A stretch of 64,000 bases of DNA from Pandoraea terrigena (lineage in GTDB: Bacteria; Pseudomonadota; Gammaproteobacteria; Burkholderiales; Burkholderiaceae). Position numbers and translations under genes: made by a program. The stretch is taken from NCBI RefSeq assembly GCF_902459705.1, contig NZ_CABPRU010000015.1, forward strand, positions 59,048 through 123,047, in the 5' to 3' direction. The notes under the pieces were generated by a model. It saw only the letters and a program-made list of their open reading frames with translations. It had not been told where the DNA came from and did not search any database. This document shows, piece by piece, positions 24,720-35,668 of this stretch. Numbering within the stretch: position 1 is the first letter of the stretch; each line of letters begins with the position of its first letter.

Positions 24720-25508
24720 TCAATGTCCCACTGCCAGGGCCATCCATTCGCGCAGCGCCTGATGCGTAGTACGCAAGCCGCCAACGGTAGGCCACCAGCC
24801 CGGCATGACATCCGATTCGAACGCGTTCGCGTTGCAGCACGGTGCGGGTACCACCGTAAGACCGGCACGTTCGAACTGATCGCGGGCGCGGCGCATATGC
24901 CAGGCACTCGTGACCAGATAGACGCGCGACACGCCGGCGTTCGCCAACATACGCGCGCTGAAGGTGGCGTTTTGCGCCGTATTCAACGATTGTCCTTCGA
25001 TCCAGCGCACCGGGACACCGAATTCGTCGGTGGCGACTTGCGCCATCATGCGCGCCTCGACCACTTCACCGGTCGGACTGCCTCCCGAGACGAGCACCGG
25101 TAATTGCGTGCGACGCGCGAGCAGCACTCCGTAACGCACGCGAGCCAGTGTCGCGTCGTTCACATCGGCACCGCTTTCGCGCCCAAATTCAGGCGCGTGC
25201 CGGGTCGCGCCGCCACCGAGGATCACCACCGCCTGAGGCAGCGTCGCCGCCGCCGAGGGCAACTGACGCGCGGCGTCGAGCGGCGGGAGCTCAAGCACAG
25301 CCCCGACTTCCAGCGGATCGGCCAGTTGTCGGCCGAACCAAGGCATCGCCTGCACCCAGAGCGCCAATGCGGCGGCGACCGCCAGCGTTTTGCCGACGCG
25401 CGGGCAGCGCCGCCAAACGACGAAAGCGGCGACCGCAAGCACCAGGACGTTGACTGGCGGCAGAAACAGGTTGACGAGAAGGTTGCGGGCAAGCCAATCG
25501 AAGGGCAT
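24720..25508 (-). CDS. YdcF/SanA/ElyC-family (DUF218) protein
   Basis: A 262-residue inner-membrane protein. Two hydrophobic segments at the N-terminus (LFLPPVNVLVLAVAAFVVWR and TLAVAAALALWVQAMPWFGR) are followed by a DUF218 domain with VVILGGGATRH, VLVSGGSPTGE and VYLVTSAWHMRRA. ElyC and SanA relatives act in envelope integrity. The exact substrate is unknown. The 193 bp between it and dps hold no gene. Confidence 0.85.
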   Translation of the reverse strand: MPFDWLARNLLVNLFLPPVNVLVLAVAAFVVWRRCPRVGKTLAVAAALALWVQAMPWFGRQLADPLEVGAVLELPPLDAARQLPSAAATLPQAVVILGGGATRHAPEFGRESGADVNDATLARVRYGVLLARRTQLPVLVSGGSPTGEVVEARMMAQVATDEFGVPVRWIEGQSLNTAQNATFSARMLANAGVSRVYLVTSAWHMRRARDQFERAGLTVVPAPCCNANAFESDVMPGWWPTVGGLRTTHQALREWMALAVGH

Positions 25509-25701
25509 CCGGCCAGTGTACTGGACTGCACCGCAGAGTGCACCCGTTGTCTATGACATTTCACCCCCGATAGGGGGGGCAGTCCGTATCGCGTGAGACA
25601 CGTCGGACCGGCCGCATGGGCGGTGGCGGACGCAACGCCACGAAAGACGCCCGCGCGAGCGCACGGGCGTATGGCGCGGCTGCGGCAGCGACAGCCGCGA
25701 C

Positions 25702-26190
25702 TCAGGCGAGCAAACTACGCAGCATCCACGCGTTCTTCTCGTGCAGTTGCATGCGTTGCGTGAGCAGGTCGGCGGTCGGTTCGTCCGACGCGGCGTCGAC
25801 AGTCGGGAAAATGCCACGCGCGGTGCGTGTCACCGCCTCCTGCCCGTCGACCAATTGGCGAATCATCTCTTCGGCCGCCGGGACTCCGTCGGCTTCGGGA
25901 ATCGATGACAGCTTCGCGAACTCCTTGTAGGTCCCCGGTGCCGGGTATCCGAGCGCACGAATACGCTCGGCAATCTGGTCGACCGCCAGCGCGAGTTCGT
26001 TGTACTGACCTTCGAACATCAGGTGCAGCGTGTTGAACATCGGACCGGTCACGTTCCAATGGAAGTTGTGTGTCTTCAGGTAAAGGGTGTAGGTGTCGGC
26101 CAGCAGATGGCTCAATCCATCGACGATACGCTTTCGATCCTTTTCGCTGATGCCGATGTTCACGCTAGCCACATTGTTCTTCTTTGCCAT
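25702..26190 (-). CDS. dps: Dps-type DNA protection and iron-storage protein
   Basis: A 162-residue ferritin-like subunit of a dodecameric cage that oxidises iron with peroxide and shields DNA. The inter-subunit ferroxidase motif is intact: [11 protein letters not shown] (His), and [20 protein letters not shown] (Asp/Glu). A Lys-rich N-terminus (MAKKNN) may help DNA contact. The frame extends upstream to 26289 but MAKKNN fits the family start. OxyR, a usual dps regulator, is encoded about 1.1 kb away. Confidence 0.9.
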   Translation of the reverse strand: MAKKNNVASVNIGISEKDRKRIVDGLSHLLADTYTLYLKTHNFHWNVTGPMFNTLHLMFEGQYNELALAVDQIAERIRALGYPAPGTYKEFAKLSSIPEADGVPAAEEMIRQLVDGQEAVTRTARGIFPTVDAASDEPTADLLTQRMQLHEKNAWMLRSLLA

Positions 26191-26426
26191 GGTCTGACTC
26201 CGTTGTTGATGGCGTCCCCTTCGTGCGGCAGGGACACACTGCAATGAAAATGCCGACGGCGCCCAACGCACCCTGGCTTCCGTCGGCATCGATCCAGTCT
26301 ATCGGGATCGTGTGACGATACCCGGCACACCTGGGTGTGATACCGCCCTCTCGTCGATGTTCCTCGCGAGGGATCTCCGTACTTTCCTCAAGACTTGCGG
26401 GTCACCATTCCGGTTACACTGCGCGC

Positions 26427-27128
26427 ATGTCCGCCGACCCCGCAGATTCCGCCAACCGCCTGTCGATGCCCGACCGCCCTGCCGCGCACGGTGCATTGAA
26501 CCCCGCCACGCCCCTCTCGCAGACGCCGCTGCCACGCCAACTCCTGGTGACGCCCGACATCGTGTCGCGTTCGCAGATCGCCGGGTTCGCGTCGCAACTC
26601 GCGCAAGCGCTCGCCCGCGGCATCCGTCTTGTCCAGCTTCGCAATCGTTCGCTCGATGCCGACGGCTACCGGGCCCTGGCGGAGAGCGCCCTGGCCTTGA
26701 CGCACGCGGCTGGCGCGCAGCTCATCCTCAACCCGCCGCACGACGTCGCGGATCTCTGGCTCGACGCCCCGAACGGCATGCATGCGAGCACCGTTCCGCA
26801 GGCCGACGGCTGGCATCTGACGAGCGCGCGACTCATGGGCTGTCAGCGTCGCCCTGTCGGCTGGCGGCTCGTGAGCGCGGCCTGTCATGACGCCGCGCAG
26901 GTCGAACGCGCCACCCGCCTGGGCCTCGACTTCATCACGCTTTCGCCGGTGCTCGCCACCGCGACCCATCCGGATGCCAAGCCACTCGGCTGGCCGGCGT
27001 TCACCGCGCTCGCCACGCAGACGTCGCTGCCGGTGTTTGCCCTTGGCGGCATGCGGGCCGACGTCTTGACGAGCGCGCGCAACGCCGGGGCTTACGGCAT
27101 TGCGGCGATACGTGCCCTCTGGCCGTAG
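26427..27128 (+). CDS. ThiE/TenI-like thiamine phosphate synthase domain protein
   Basis: A 233-residue TIM-barrel protein. QLLVTPDI, GIRLVQLRNRSLDADGYRAL, LDFITLSPVLATATHPDAKP and LPVFALGGMRADV follow the thiamine phosphate synthase pattern. It resembles the TenI-like domain that in other Burkholderiaceae is fused to a MutT Nudix domain; here it stands alone. A 40-residue Ala/Pro-rich N-terminus precedes the domain. Whether it synthesises thiamine phosphate or acts in damage clean-up like the fusion is undecided. Confidence 0.75.
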   Translation: MSADPADSANRLSMPDRPAAHGALNPATPLSQTPLPRQLLVTPDIVSRSQIAGFASQLAQALARGIRLVQLRNRSLDADGYRALAESALALTHAAGAQLILNPPHDVADLWLDAPNGMHASTVPQADGWHLTSARLMGCQRRPVGWRLVSAACHDAAQVERATRLGLDFITLSPVLATATHPDAKPLGWPAFTALATQTSLPVFALGGMRADVLTSARNAGAYGIAAIRALWP

Positions 27129-27239
27129 TCGAACCCCAAGTGGCACCTCGCGCCCCTCGAAGCCACTGTCATGTCAGATTAATTATTTTTATTGAAACGG
27201 TCGAATCAATCGTTTTTATATACTTAATAGCCAAAAGCA

Positions 27240-27268
27240 ATACGCCGCAGCACAACGCTGCGGCGTAT
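27240..27268. terminator. hairpin between convergent thiE-like gene and oxyR
   Basis: ATACGCCGCAGC (27240-27251) pairs perfectly with GCTGCGGCGTAT (27257-27268) over ACAAC. Short T/A-rich flanks on both sides (GACGTTTT to the right, CCAAAAG to the left) would let it serve either strand. Confidence 0.7.
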
Positions 27269-27308
27269 GACGTTTTCGACGATAACGGGCCGGGCGTGAC
27301 CCCGTGTG

Positions 27309-28253
27309 TCAGTTCGACGTCGCCGGCAAATCGAGCGGAATCACGCCCGGCAGACGGCATCGGGCGACGGCTTGCGCCACCGCGTCGATCGCCGGCAGCC
27401 GCGTGAAGCTCTTGCGCCACGCCAGTACGACGCGGCGGTCGGGCACTGGCGCCGAGAATGGCACATAGCGCAGCAGACTATCCGGCGCCAGTGTTTCGGG
27501 CACCGACGTCTTCGGCAGCACGGTGATGCCTACGCCGCTCGCGACCATATGGCGAATCGTCTCGAGCGAGGACCCCTCAAATGTCTTCTGGATACCGTCG
27601 GCATTCTGCGAGAAGCGCATCAGCTCCGGACACACGCCCAGGACGTGATCGCGGAAACAATGCCCACTGCCCAGCAACAGCATCGTCTCCTGCTTGAGAT
27701 CGCCCGCGTCGATGTGCGCGCGCTCAGCCCAGGGGTGCGAGCGCGGCAGCGCCACGACGAAAGGCTCGTCATAGAGCGGCCGCACCATCAGGCCGCTCTC
27801 CGGGAACGGCAGCGCCATCACCGCCGCATCGATTTCGCCCTGCTTGAGCAGTTCGATGAGCTTGAGCGTGTAGTTCTCCTGCAGCATGAGCGGCATCTGC
27901 GGCGTCGTCTCGATCATCTGCTTGACCAGGGACGGCAGAAGATACGGCCCGATCGTGTAGATGACGCCAAGGCGCAGCGGCCCGGCAAGCGGATCGCGTC
28001 CCTGCTTGGCGATTTCCTTGATCGCGATCGTCTGCTCGAGCACACGCTGCGCCTGCGCAACGATCTGCTCGCCAAGCGGCGTCACGCTCACTTCCGCGGC
28101 GCCACGCTCGAAAATCTGTACGTTCAGCTCGTCTTCGAGCTTCTTGATGGCCACCGAGAGCGTCGGCTGGCTGACGAAACACGCTTCCGCCGCGCGACCG
28201 AAATGGCGTTCGCGCGCCACCGCCACGATGTACTTGAGTTCCGTGAGGGTCAT
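27309..28253 (-). CDS. oxyR: OxyR peroxide-sensing regulator (LysR family)
   Basis: A 314-residue LysR regulator with the winged helix at 1-60 (FGRAAEACFVSQPTLSVAIK) and a sensor domain. The OxyR redox pair is clear: in GSGHCFRDHVLGVC the two Cys are nine residues apart, as C199 and C208 in E. coli. Oxidation by peroxide turns on catalase, ahp and dps genes. It lies 154 bp downstream of recG on the same strand. The AT-rich stretch at 28262-28320, with two ATAG elements 16 bp apart, may be its own promoter or operator. Confidence 0.93.
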   Translation of the reverse strand: MTLTELKYIVAVARERHFGRAAEACFVSQPTLSVAIKKLEDELNVQIFERGAAEVSVTPLGEQIVAQAQRVLEQTIAIKEIAKQGRDPLAGPLRLGVIYTIGPYLLPSLVKQMIETTPQMPLMLQENYTLKLIELLKQGEIDAAVMALPFPESGLMVRPLYDEPFVVALPRSHPWAERAHIDAGDLKQETMLLLGSGHCFRDHVLGVCPELMRFSQNADGIQKTFEGSSLETIRHMVASGVGITVLPKTSVPETLAPDSLLRYVPFSAPVPDRRVVLAWRKSFTRLPAIDAVAQAVARCRLPGVIPLDLPATSN

Positions 28254-28407
28254 GTCGTCTTAACCTGTGTAAATTAATCGAGTTACCGCAATCGATAGAT
28301 TTTGTTTTTTATAGCACAATCGAGCGGCAATTGCCCGTTTTCGGTCGACGTCCGCGCTGATGCCTGCATTGATGTCCTGCCGCCCGAGCGTCATGCCGAC
28401 ACCGGGG

Positions 28408-30690
28408 TCATGCCTTCAGATAGTCTTCCCGCGCGCCGAGCCAGCGCTCCAGGTGCGCAGCCACGGCACCGGGATGCGACGCGAGCAACGCATCGGCCAC
28501 TTCCTGCGCGCCGGGGATCAACCAGGCGTCCTCGTTCAGGTCGACGAAGCGCAACATCGCCGCGCCCGACTGCCGCGCGCCGAGAAACTCGCCCGGGCCG
28601 CGAATTTCGAGATCGCGTCGCGCGATGACGAATCCGTCGGTGGTCTCGCGCATCGTCTGCAAACGCGCCTTCGCGCCCATCGATAACGGCGACGCGTACA
28701 TCAGCAGGCACACGGATTCTGCCGAGCCGCGTCCGACACGTCCGCGCAGCTGGTGAAGTTGCGCGAGCCCGAAGCGCTCGGCGTGCTCGATCACCATCAG
28801 CGAGGCATTGGGCACGTCCACACCCACTTCGATGACCGTGGTCGCCACCAGCAGATGGGTGTCGCCGCGCGTGAAGTCGTCCATCACAGCCGCCTTCTCC
28901 GCCGGTGAGAGCCGCCCGTGCACAAGGCCCACGCGCAGTTCGGGCAGCGCCGCAACCAATTGCGCGTGCGTATCGACGGCCGTCTGCAGTTGCAGCGCCT
29001 CGCTTTCCTCGATCAGCGGGCATACCCAATACACCTGACGGCCGGCCAGCGCCGCCGCCCGAACGCGCTCGACCACTTCCGGACGCCGCGTGTCACTGAT
29101 CAGCTTGGTCACGACGGGACTGCGGCCCGGCGGCAACTCGTCGATCACGGAAACATCCAGATCGGCGTAATACGTCATGGCGAGCGTACGCGGGATGGGC
29201 GTCGCGCTCATCATCAACTGATGCGGCATGGCATTGCCGCCCATGCCGGCCGCTTGCATCTTGCTGCGCAGCGCCAGACGCTGCGCCACGCCGAACCGAT
29301 GTTGCTCGTCGACCACCGCCATGCCCAGCCGGGCGAACGTGACGGTATCCTGAATGATGGCGTGCGTACCGATAACGAGCTGCGCGGCGCCGCTCGCCAC
29401 GCGCGCGAGGGCCTCGCGCTTTTCCTTCGCCTTCATGCTGCCCGCCAACCACGCGAGCTCGACGCCCAAGGGAGCGAGCCAGCCCGAAAGTTTGCGCAGA
29501 TGCTGCTCCGCGAGAATCTCGGTCGGCGCCATGATCGCCGCCTGATACCCAGCGTCGATGGCCTGTGCGGCGGCCAGCGCCGCAATGATCGTCTTGCCGC
29601 TCCCCACGTCCCCCTGCAGCAGGCGCTGCATCGGATGGGGTTCCGCCAGATCGGCGCGGATCTCGGCCCACACGCGCTGCTGGGCGCCGGTCAGACGGAA
29701 CGGCAGCGCCGCCTCGAAGCGCTCCAGCAAGCCCCCCGGCACCCGCGCGCCGAGCGCCGGGGCCGCGAGCCGTCGACGCGCCGCCTGCGCCCGTTTGAGC
29801 GACAGTTGCTGTGCAAGCAATTCCTCGCACTTGATGCGTAGCCACGCCGGATGGGAGCGCTCGACAAGCGCCGTCTCCGACACATTGGGCGGAGGCGCGT
29901 GCAGCAAGTGCACGGCGTCGGCCAACGCCGGCAGAGGATGGTCGGGGCCCAAGACGCGCTGTAGCAGTCCTGGCGGCAGCAACTCGGGCAGCGGCGTGCG
30001 CTCCATCGCGTTGTGGATGGCTTTGCGCAGATAGGCTTGCGACAAGCCCGCGGCACTCGGGTACACCGGCGTAAGGGACTCCGGCAACGGCGCCGCGGCG
30101 TCCTGCACCACGCGATATGCGGGGTGCACCATCTCCAAACCGAAGAAGCCGCCACGCACTTCGCCGCGCACGCGCACACGCGTGCCGACGGCGAGCTGTT
30201 TCTGCTGGCTACCGTAGAAATTCAGAAAACGCAGCACGAGTTCGTGACCGTCGTCCGCAATGCGTACGACCCATTGACGGCGCGGCCGATAGGCCACATC
30301 GCTCGACGTGACGACGCCTTCCACCTGCGCCAATTCGCTCGGCAGCACATCGCCGATCTTGCGCAGCGTGGTTTCGTCCTCGTAACGCATCGGCAGATGC
30401 AGAATCAGGTCGATGTCGCGCTTCAGACCGAGCTTGACGAGCTTATCGGCCGTGCCGGAGCCAGCCGTCTTGCGCGCAGCGCTCTTCGCATTTTTCGAAG
30501 ACTTGGCCGACTTGGCGGGCGCCGTCTCGTCAGCGCCGGTTGGCGCCGTAGCCGGCAAGGCCGGGCGCCGCGCACGTTTGGCCGCGGGGCGTGGCGCGAC
30601 GTCGACCTGCGCGCTGGCGGCATCGGCAAGATCCACGAGGTCGGCAGGGGCGTCGTCAGGCGCGGTGGCGGGCATTCTGCGTTCGGTCAT
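28408..30690 (-). CDS. recG: ATP-dependent DNA helicase RecG
   Basis: A 760-residue fork-reversal helicase acting in recombination and repair. Helicase motifs: LLQGDVGSGKTIIA (Walker A), AVVDEQHRFGV (DEQH box), MSATPIPRTLAMT and QLRGRVGRGSAESVCLLMY. The wedge OB-fold precedes them. The first about 85 residues are a low-complexity Ala/Lys/Pro extension before the family match starts at DKLVKLGLKRDIDLILHLPM. ATG 30690 is chosen; the frame continues upstream across queA, which is not credible. Divergent from queA. Confidence 0.93.
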   Translation of the reverse strand: MTERRMPATAPDDAPADLVDLADAASAQVDVAPRPAAKRARRPALPATAPTGADETAPAKSAKSSKNAKSAARKTAGSGTADKLVKLGLKRDIDLILHLPMRYEDETTLRKIGDVLPSELAQVEGVVTSSDVAYRPRRQWVVRIADDGHELVLRFLNFYGSQQKQLAVGTRVRVRGEVRGGFFGLEMVHPAYRVVQDAAAPLPESLTPVYPSAAGLSQAYLRKAIHNAMERTPLPELLPPGLLQRVLGPDHPLPALADAVHLLHAPPPNVSETALVERSHPAWLRIKCEELLAQQLSLKRAQAARRRLAAPALGARVPGGLLERFEAALPFRLTGAQQRVWAEIRADLAEPHPMQRLLQGDVGSGKTIIAALAAAQAIDAGYQAAIMAPTEILAEQHLRKLSGWLAPLGVELAWLAGSMKAKEKREALARVASGAAQLVIGTHAIIQDTVTFARLGMAVVDEQHRFGVAQRLALRSKMQAAGMGGNAMPHQLMMSATPIPRTLAMTYYADLDVSVIDELPPGRSPVVTKLISDTRRPEVVERVRAAALAGRQVYWVCPLIEESEALQLQTAVDTHAQLVAALPELRVGLVHGRLSPAEKAAVMDDFTRGDTHLLVATTVIEVGVDVPNASLMVIEHAERFGLAQLHQLRGRVGRGSAESVCLLMYASPLSMGAKARLQTMRETTDGFVIARRDLEIRGPGEFLGARQSGAAMLRFVDLNEDAWLIPGAQEVADALLASHPGAVAAHLERWLGAREDYLKA

Positions 30691-30792
30691 GCAGTCGCGA
30701 GTCGGGAGCGTTCGGCCACGAGGCGCACACCATGCCGGCAGGCCTTCGGACGAACCAAGTAAAATGTCGGTTGCTACGCATTGTAAACGCTG

Positions 30793-31875
30793 ATGTATAC
30801 CCTTTCCGATTTCGATTTCGACCTGCCGCCCGAACTGATCGCGCAGACGGCGCTCACCGAGCGCACCGCCAGCCGCCTGCTGGAGGTCGATGGCAGCGTC
30901 ACGCCGCCCCATCTGTACGACCGGCGCTTCGCCGATCTGCCCAGCCTGCTCGCCCCCGGCGACCTGCTTGTGTTCAACGATACCCGCGTCATCAAGGCGC
31001 GCCTGTTCGGCCAGAAGGCGAGCGGCGGCAAGATCGAAGTGCTTGTCGAGCGCGTGATCGACAACCGCACCGTGCTTGCGCAGATCCGCGCAAGCAAGAG
31101 TCCAGCGCCGGGCACCGTCCTCCACCTGGCCGATGCATTCGATGTGACCGTCGGCGAGCGCGTCGAACCGTTCTACACGCTGCACTTCCCGGACGACTGC
31201 TATACGCTGCTGGAGACCTACGGCCGTCTGCCGCTGCCACCGTATATCGCGCATGACGCCGACGCCGCCGACGAAACACGCTACCAGACCGTCTATGCCC
31301 GCAACCCGGGCGCGGTGGCTGCGCCGACCGCCGGGCTGCACTTCGACGACACCCTCTTCGCCCGACTCGACGCCTTGGGTGTGCACCGCGCCACGCTCAC
31401 GCTGCACGTGGGCGCCGGCACGTTCCAGCCGGTGCGCGTGGAGAACATCGGCGAGCACAAAATGCACTCGGAGTGGTACGAGATCACGCCGTCGCTGGTC
31501 GATGCCGTCGCCGCCACGCGCGCGCGCGGCGGCCGCGTGGTGGCGGTCGGCACGACGTCGATGCGCGCCCTGGAGTCCGCCGCACAAGCCACGCTAGCCG
31601 CGGGCGGCACGCCGGGCACGCTGCGCGCCGGCAGTGCCGAGACAGACATCTTCATCACGCCAGGCTATCGTTTCCAGTTGGTCGACCGGCTCATTACCAA
31701 CTTCCACTTGCCCAAATCGACGCTGCTCATGCTGGTGTCGGCGTTCTCGGGGATGGCGACGATTCGCGCGGCCTACCAGCACGCCATCGAGCAGCGCTAC
31801 CGCTTCTTCAGCTACGGCGACGCGATGATCCTCTCGCGCGTGGCGCCGCACGACGCGCCGAAAGCCGCCGCCTGA
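30793..31875 (+). CDS. queA: S-adenosylmethionine:tRNA ribosyltransferase-isomerase
   Basis: A 360-residue enzyme adding the epoxycyclopentyl group to preQ1 in tRNA during queuosine synthesis. Family blocks: [63 protein letters not shown] and FITPGYRF. It is followed after 152 bp by tgt, the preceding enzyme of the pathway. Start ATG 30793 is supported by conserved [12 protein letters not shown]. Confidence 0.95.
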   Translation: MYTLSDFDFDLPPELIAQTALTERTASRLLEVDGSVTPPHLYDRRFADLPSLLAPGDLLVFNDTRVIKARLFGQKASGGKIEVLVERVIDNRTVLAQIRASKSPAPGTVLHLADAFDVTVGERVEPFYTLHFPDDCYTLLETYGRLPLPPYIAHDADAADETRYQTVYARNPGAVAAPTAGLHFDDTLFARLDALGVHRATLTLHVGAGTFQPVRVENIGEHKMHSEWYEITPSLVDAVAATRARGGRVVAVGTTSMRALESAAQATLAAGGTPGTLRAGSAETDIFITPGYRFQLVDRLITNFHLPKSTLLMLVSAFSGMATIRAAYQHAIEQRYRFFSYGDAMILSRVAPHDAPKAAA

Positions 31876-31889
31876 CCCCGGCCACCTGA

Positions 31890-33158
<1,269 letters not shown>

Positions 33159-33321
33159 CGGCCAGCGCGCACAAGCGGGCACCGAAACCCGGGGATCGGG
33201 GTTGGGCAGTGGTAAAATGCCGGGCTTGGATCCTGCATCCTCGCACCGAAACACACGCCGCGCGTGTCCGGAGTCCCGGCCACACGCGGCTTTTACACGT
33301 CTTACATAAGGAGAACCGAAC

Positions 33322-33648
33322 GTGCTGATTTCCGAAGCTTTCGCTCAGACGGCAGGCGCCGCGAGCCCGACCAGCAACCTGATGAGCTTCCTGCCGCTCG
33401 TGCTGATGTTCGTGGTGCTCTACTTCATCATGATCCGTCCGCAAATGAAGCGCCAGAAAGAAACGCGCAACATGCTGTCGGCCCTCGCCAAGGGCGACGA
33501 AGTCGTGACCTCGGGCGGCATGGCCGGTCGTATCTCGAAGGTGGGCGAGACTTTCGTGACCGTGGAGATCGCCGAGAACGTCGAGATCAATGTGCAAAAG
33601 GGCGCTATCACCACCCTGCTGCCGAAGGGCACCCTCAAGGCGCTCTGA
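33322..33648 (+). CDS. yajC: preprotein translocase accessory subunit YajC
   Basis: A 108-residue inner-membrane protein with one helix (LMSFLPLVLMFVVLYFIMIR) and the conserved cytoplasmic block RPQMKRQKETRNMLSALAKG followed by DEVVTSGGMAGRI. It associates with SecDF and SecYEG. AAGGAGAA precedes GTG 33322. The usual partner of secD and secF, which follow. Confidence 0.93.
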   Translation: MLISEAFAQTAGAASPTSNLMSFLPLVLMFVVLYFIMIRPQMKRQKETRNMLSALAKGDEVVTSGGMAGRISKVGETFVTVEIAENVEINVQKGAITTLLPKGTLKAL

Positions 33649-33751
33649 GCCTTCGCGCCACCGCACTGCGGCCGCCCTACCGGCGGCCGCAGTGCATGGC
33701 AAGCTGGTCTGAAGCACGGTTTGCCACAAGGCATCACCCTAGCCCGCTGCT

Positions 33752-35644
33752 ATGAATCGCTATCCTCTCTGGAAGTACATCGTCATTCTGGTGGCCCTTG
33801 CCATCGGCGTGCTCTATACGCTGCCAAACCTGTTCGGTGAAACGCCGGCAGTACAGATTTCCAGCGTCAAGGCGACCGTCAAGGTCGATCCCTCGACGCT
33901 CGCACGCGCCGAAGACGCACTCAAGGCGCAGAACATCGCCTACCAAGGCGCCGTGTTCGACAGCACGAGCAACAACCCGAGCGTGCGCATTCGCTTCGCC
34001 GACACCGACACGCAGTTGCGCGCCAAGGACTTGCTCCAGACGGCGCTGAACAACGACCCGACGGATCCGACCTACGTCGTCGCGCTCAACCTGCTCTCGG
34101 CCTCGCCGGAATGGCTCACCCGAGTCCACGCGCTGCCGATGTATCTCGGCCTCGACCTGCGCGGCGGGGTGCACTTCCTGCTGCAAGTCGACATGGCCGG
34201 CGCCATCACCAAGCGCCTGGACGCGAGCGCCGCCGATGCCCGCACGCTGCTGCGCGACAAGAACATCCGCCACAGCGGTGTGACGCGCACGGACAGCGGT
34301 ATCGAAGCCGTCTTCAGCGACCAGAACGACGCCGAGCGCGCGCGTGGTGCCCTCACCGACGGTCTGCCCGATCTGTCCTACACCACGCAAGCCGGCCCGA
34401 ACGGGACGTTCAAGGTCGTGGGCGCGTTCACGGATGCGGCCCGTCGCGCGGTACAGGACAACGCAGTCAAGCAGAACATCGTCACGCTGCATAACCGGGT
34501 CAACGAACTCGGTGTGGCCGAGCCGGTGATCCAGCAGGAAGGCCCGGATCGGATCGTCGTGCAGTTGCCCGGCGTGCAGGACACCGCCAAGGCGAAGGAC
34601 ATCATCGGCCGCACGGCAACGCTCGAAGCGCGCCTGGCCGATCCGGACGCGCCGCGCCTCATCACGGCCAACACGCCGGTGCCGCCGCAGGACGAACTGT
34701 TCCTGCACGGCAACGGCGCGCCGGTGATGCTCAAGCGTCAAGTGATCTTCAGCGGCGATCGCATCACCAGCGCCTCGGCGGGCTTCGACGATCACCAGCA
34801 GCCGTCGGTCAGCATCAAGCTCGACGCCGCCGGCGGCCGTGTGCTGCGCGACGTGTCGCGCGACAACATCGGCAAGCCGATGGGCATCGTGCTGTTCGAG
34901 AAGGGCAAGGGCGAAGTGCTGACGGTGGCGAATATCCGCAGCGAACTGGGCCAGAGCTTCCAGATCACCGGCATGGGCTCGGCGCAGGCCGCCAATGACC
35001 TGGCACTGCTGCTGCGTGCCGGTTCGCTGGCCGCCCCGATGGAGATCATCGAAGAACGCACGATCGGCCCGAGCCTCGGTGCCGACAACGTGCAAAAGGG
35101 TGTCGACTCGGTGATGTACGGCCTGGCCGCCATCACGTTGTTCATGATGGCGTACTACATGCTGTTCGGCGTGTTCTCGGTGATCGCCCTGCTGTTCAAC
35201 CTGTTGCTGCTGGTGGCCGTGCTCTCGATGATGCAAGCCACGCTCACGCTGCCCGGGATTGCGGCTATCGCGCTCACGCTCGGTATGGCCATTGACGCCA
35301 ACGTGCTGATCAACGAACGCATTCGCGAAGAACTGCGTGCCGGTGCGTCGGCACAGAAGGCCATTTCGCTGGGCTTCGAGCACGCCTGGGCAACGATCCT
35401 GGATTCGAACGTGACGACGCTCATTGCCGGTCTGGCGCTGCTGGCGTTCGGTTCGGGCCCGGTGCGTGCATTCGCCGTGGTGCACTGCCTGGGTATCCTG
35501 ACCTCGATGTTCTCGGCCGTGTTCTTCTCGCGCGGCCTGGCCAACCTGTGGTACGGCGGCCGTCGCAAGCTCAAGACGCTGGCGATCGGTCAGGTCTGGC
35601 GCCCGGACGGTGCGAAAACCGCACCCGACGCAGGCGAGCAATAA
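33752..35644 (+). CDS. secD: protein translocase subunit SecD
   Basis: A 630-residue inner-membrane protein that uses proton flow to help preproteins across. An N-terminal helix (YIVILVALAIGVLYTLPNLF) is followed by a large periplasmic domain containing LGLDLRGGVHFLLQVDM, then five C-terminal helices with ALTLGMAIDANVLINERIRE, the conserved SecD signature with the functional Asp. Length fits the family. About 100 bp after yajC and 24 bp before secF. Confidence 0.95.
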   Translation: MNRYPLWKYIVILVALAIGVLYTLPNLFGETPAVQISSVKATVKVDPSTLARAEDALKAQNIAYQGAVFDSTSNNPSVRIRFADTDTQLRAKDLLQTALNNDPTDPTYVVALNLLSASPEWLTRVHALPMYLGLDLRGGVHFLLQVDMAGAITKRLDASAADARTLLRDKNIRHSGVTRTDSGIEAVFSDQNDAERARGALTDGLPDLSYTTQAGPNGTFKVVGAFTDAARRAVQDNAVKQNIVTLHNRVNELGVAEPVIQQEGPDRIVVQLPGVQDTAKAKDIIGRTATLEARLADPDAPRLITANTPVPPQDELFLHGNGAPVMLKRQVIFSGDRITSASAGFDDHQQPSVSIKLDAAGGRVLRDVSRDNIGKPMGIVLFEKGKGEVLTVANIRSELGQSFQITGMGSAQAANDLALLLRAGSLAAPMEIIEERTIGPSLGADNVQKGVDSVMYGLAAITLFMMAYYMLFGVFSVIALLFNLLLLVAVLSMMQATLTLPGIAAIALTLGMAIDANVLINERIREELRAGASAQKAISLGFEHAWATILDSNVTTLIAGLALLAFGSGPVRAFAVVHCLGILTSMFSAVFFSRGLANLWYGGRRKLKTLAIGQVWRPDGAKTAPDAGEQ

Positions 35645-35668
35645 CCGCAGGCGCGAGAGGAAACAGTC

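Noticed and set aside
30691..31587. Upstream extension of the recG frame across queA
   Set aside because: Would need translation antisense to queA; RecG similarity begins well after 30690.
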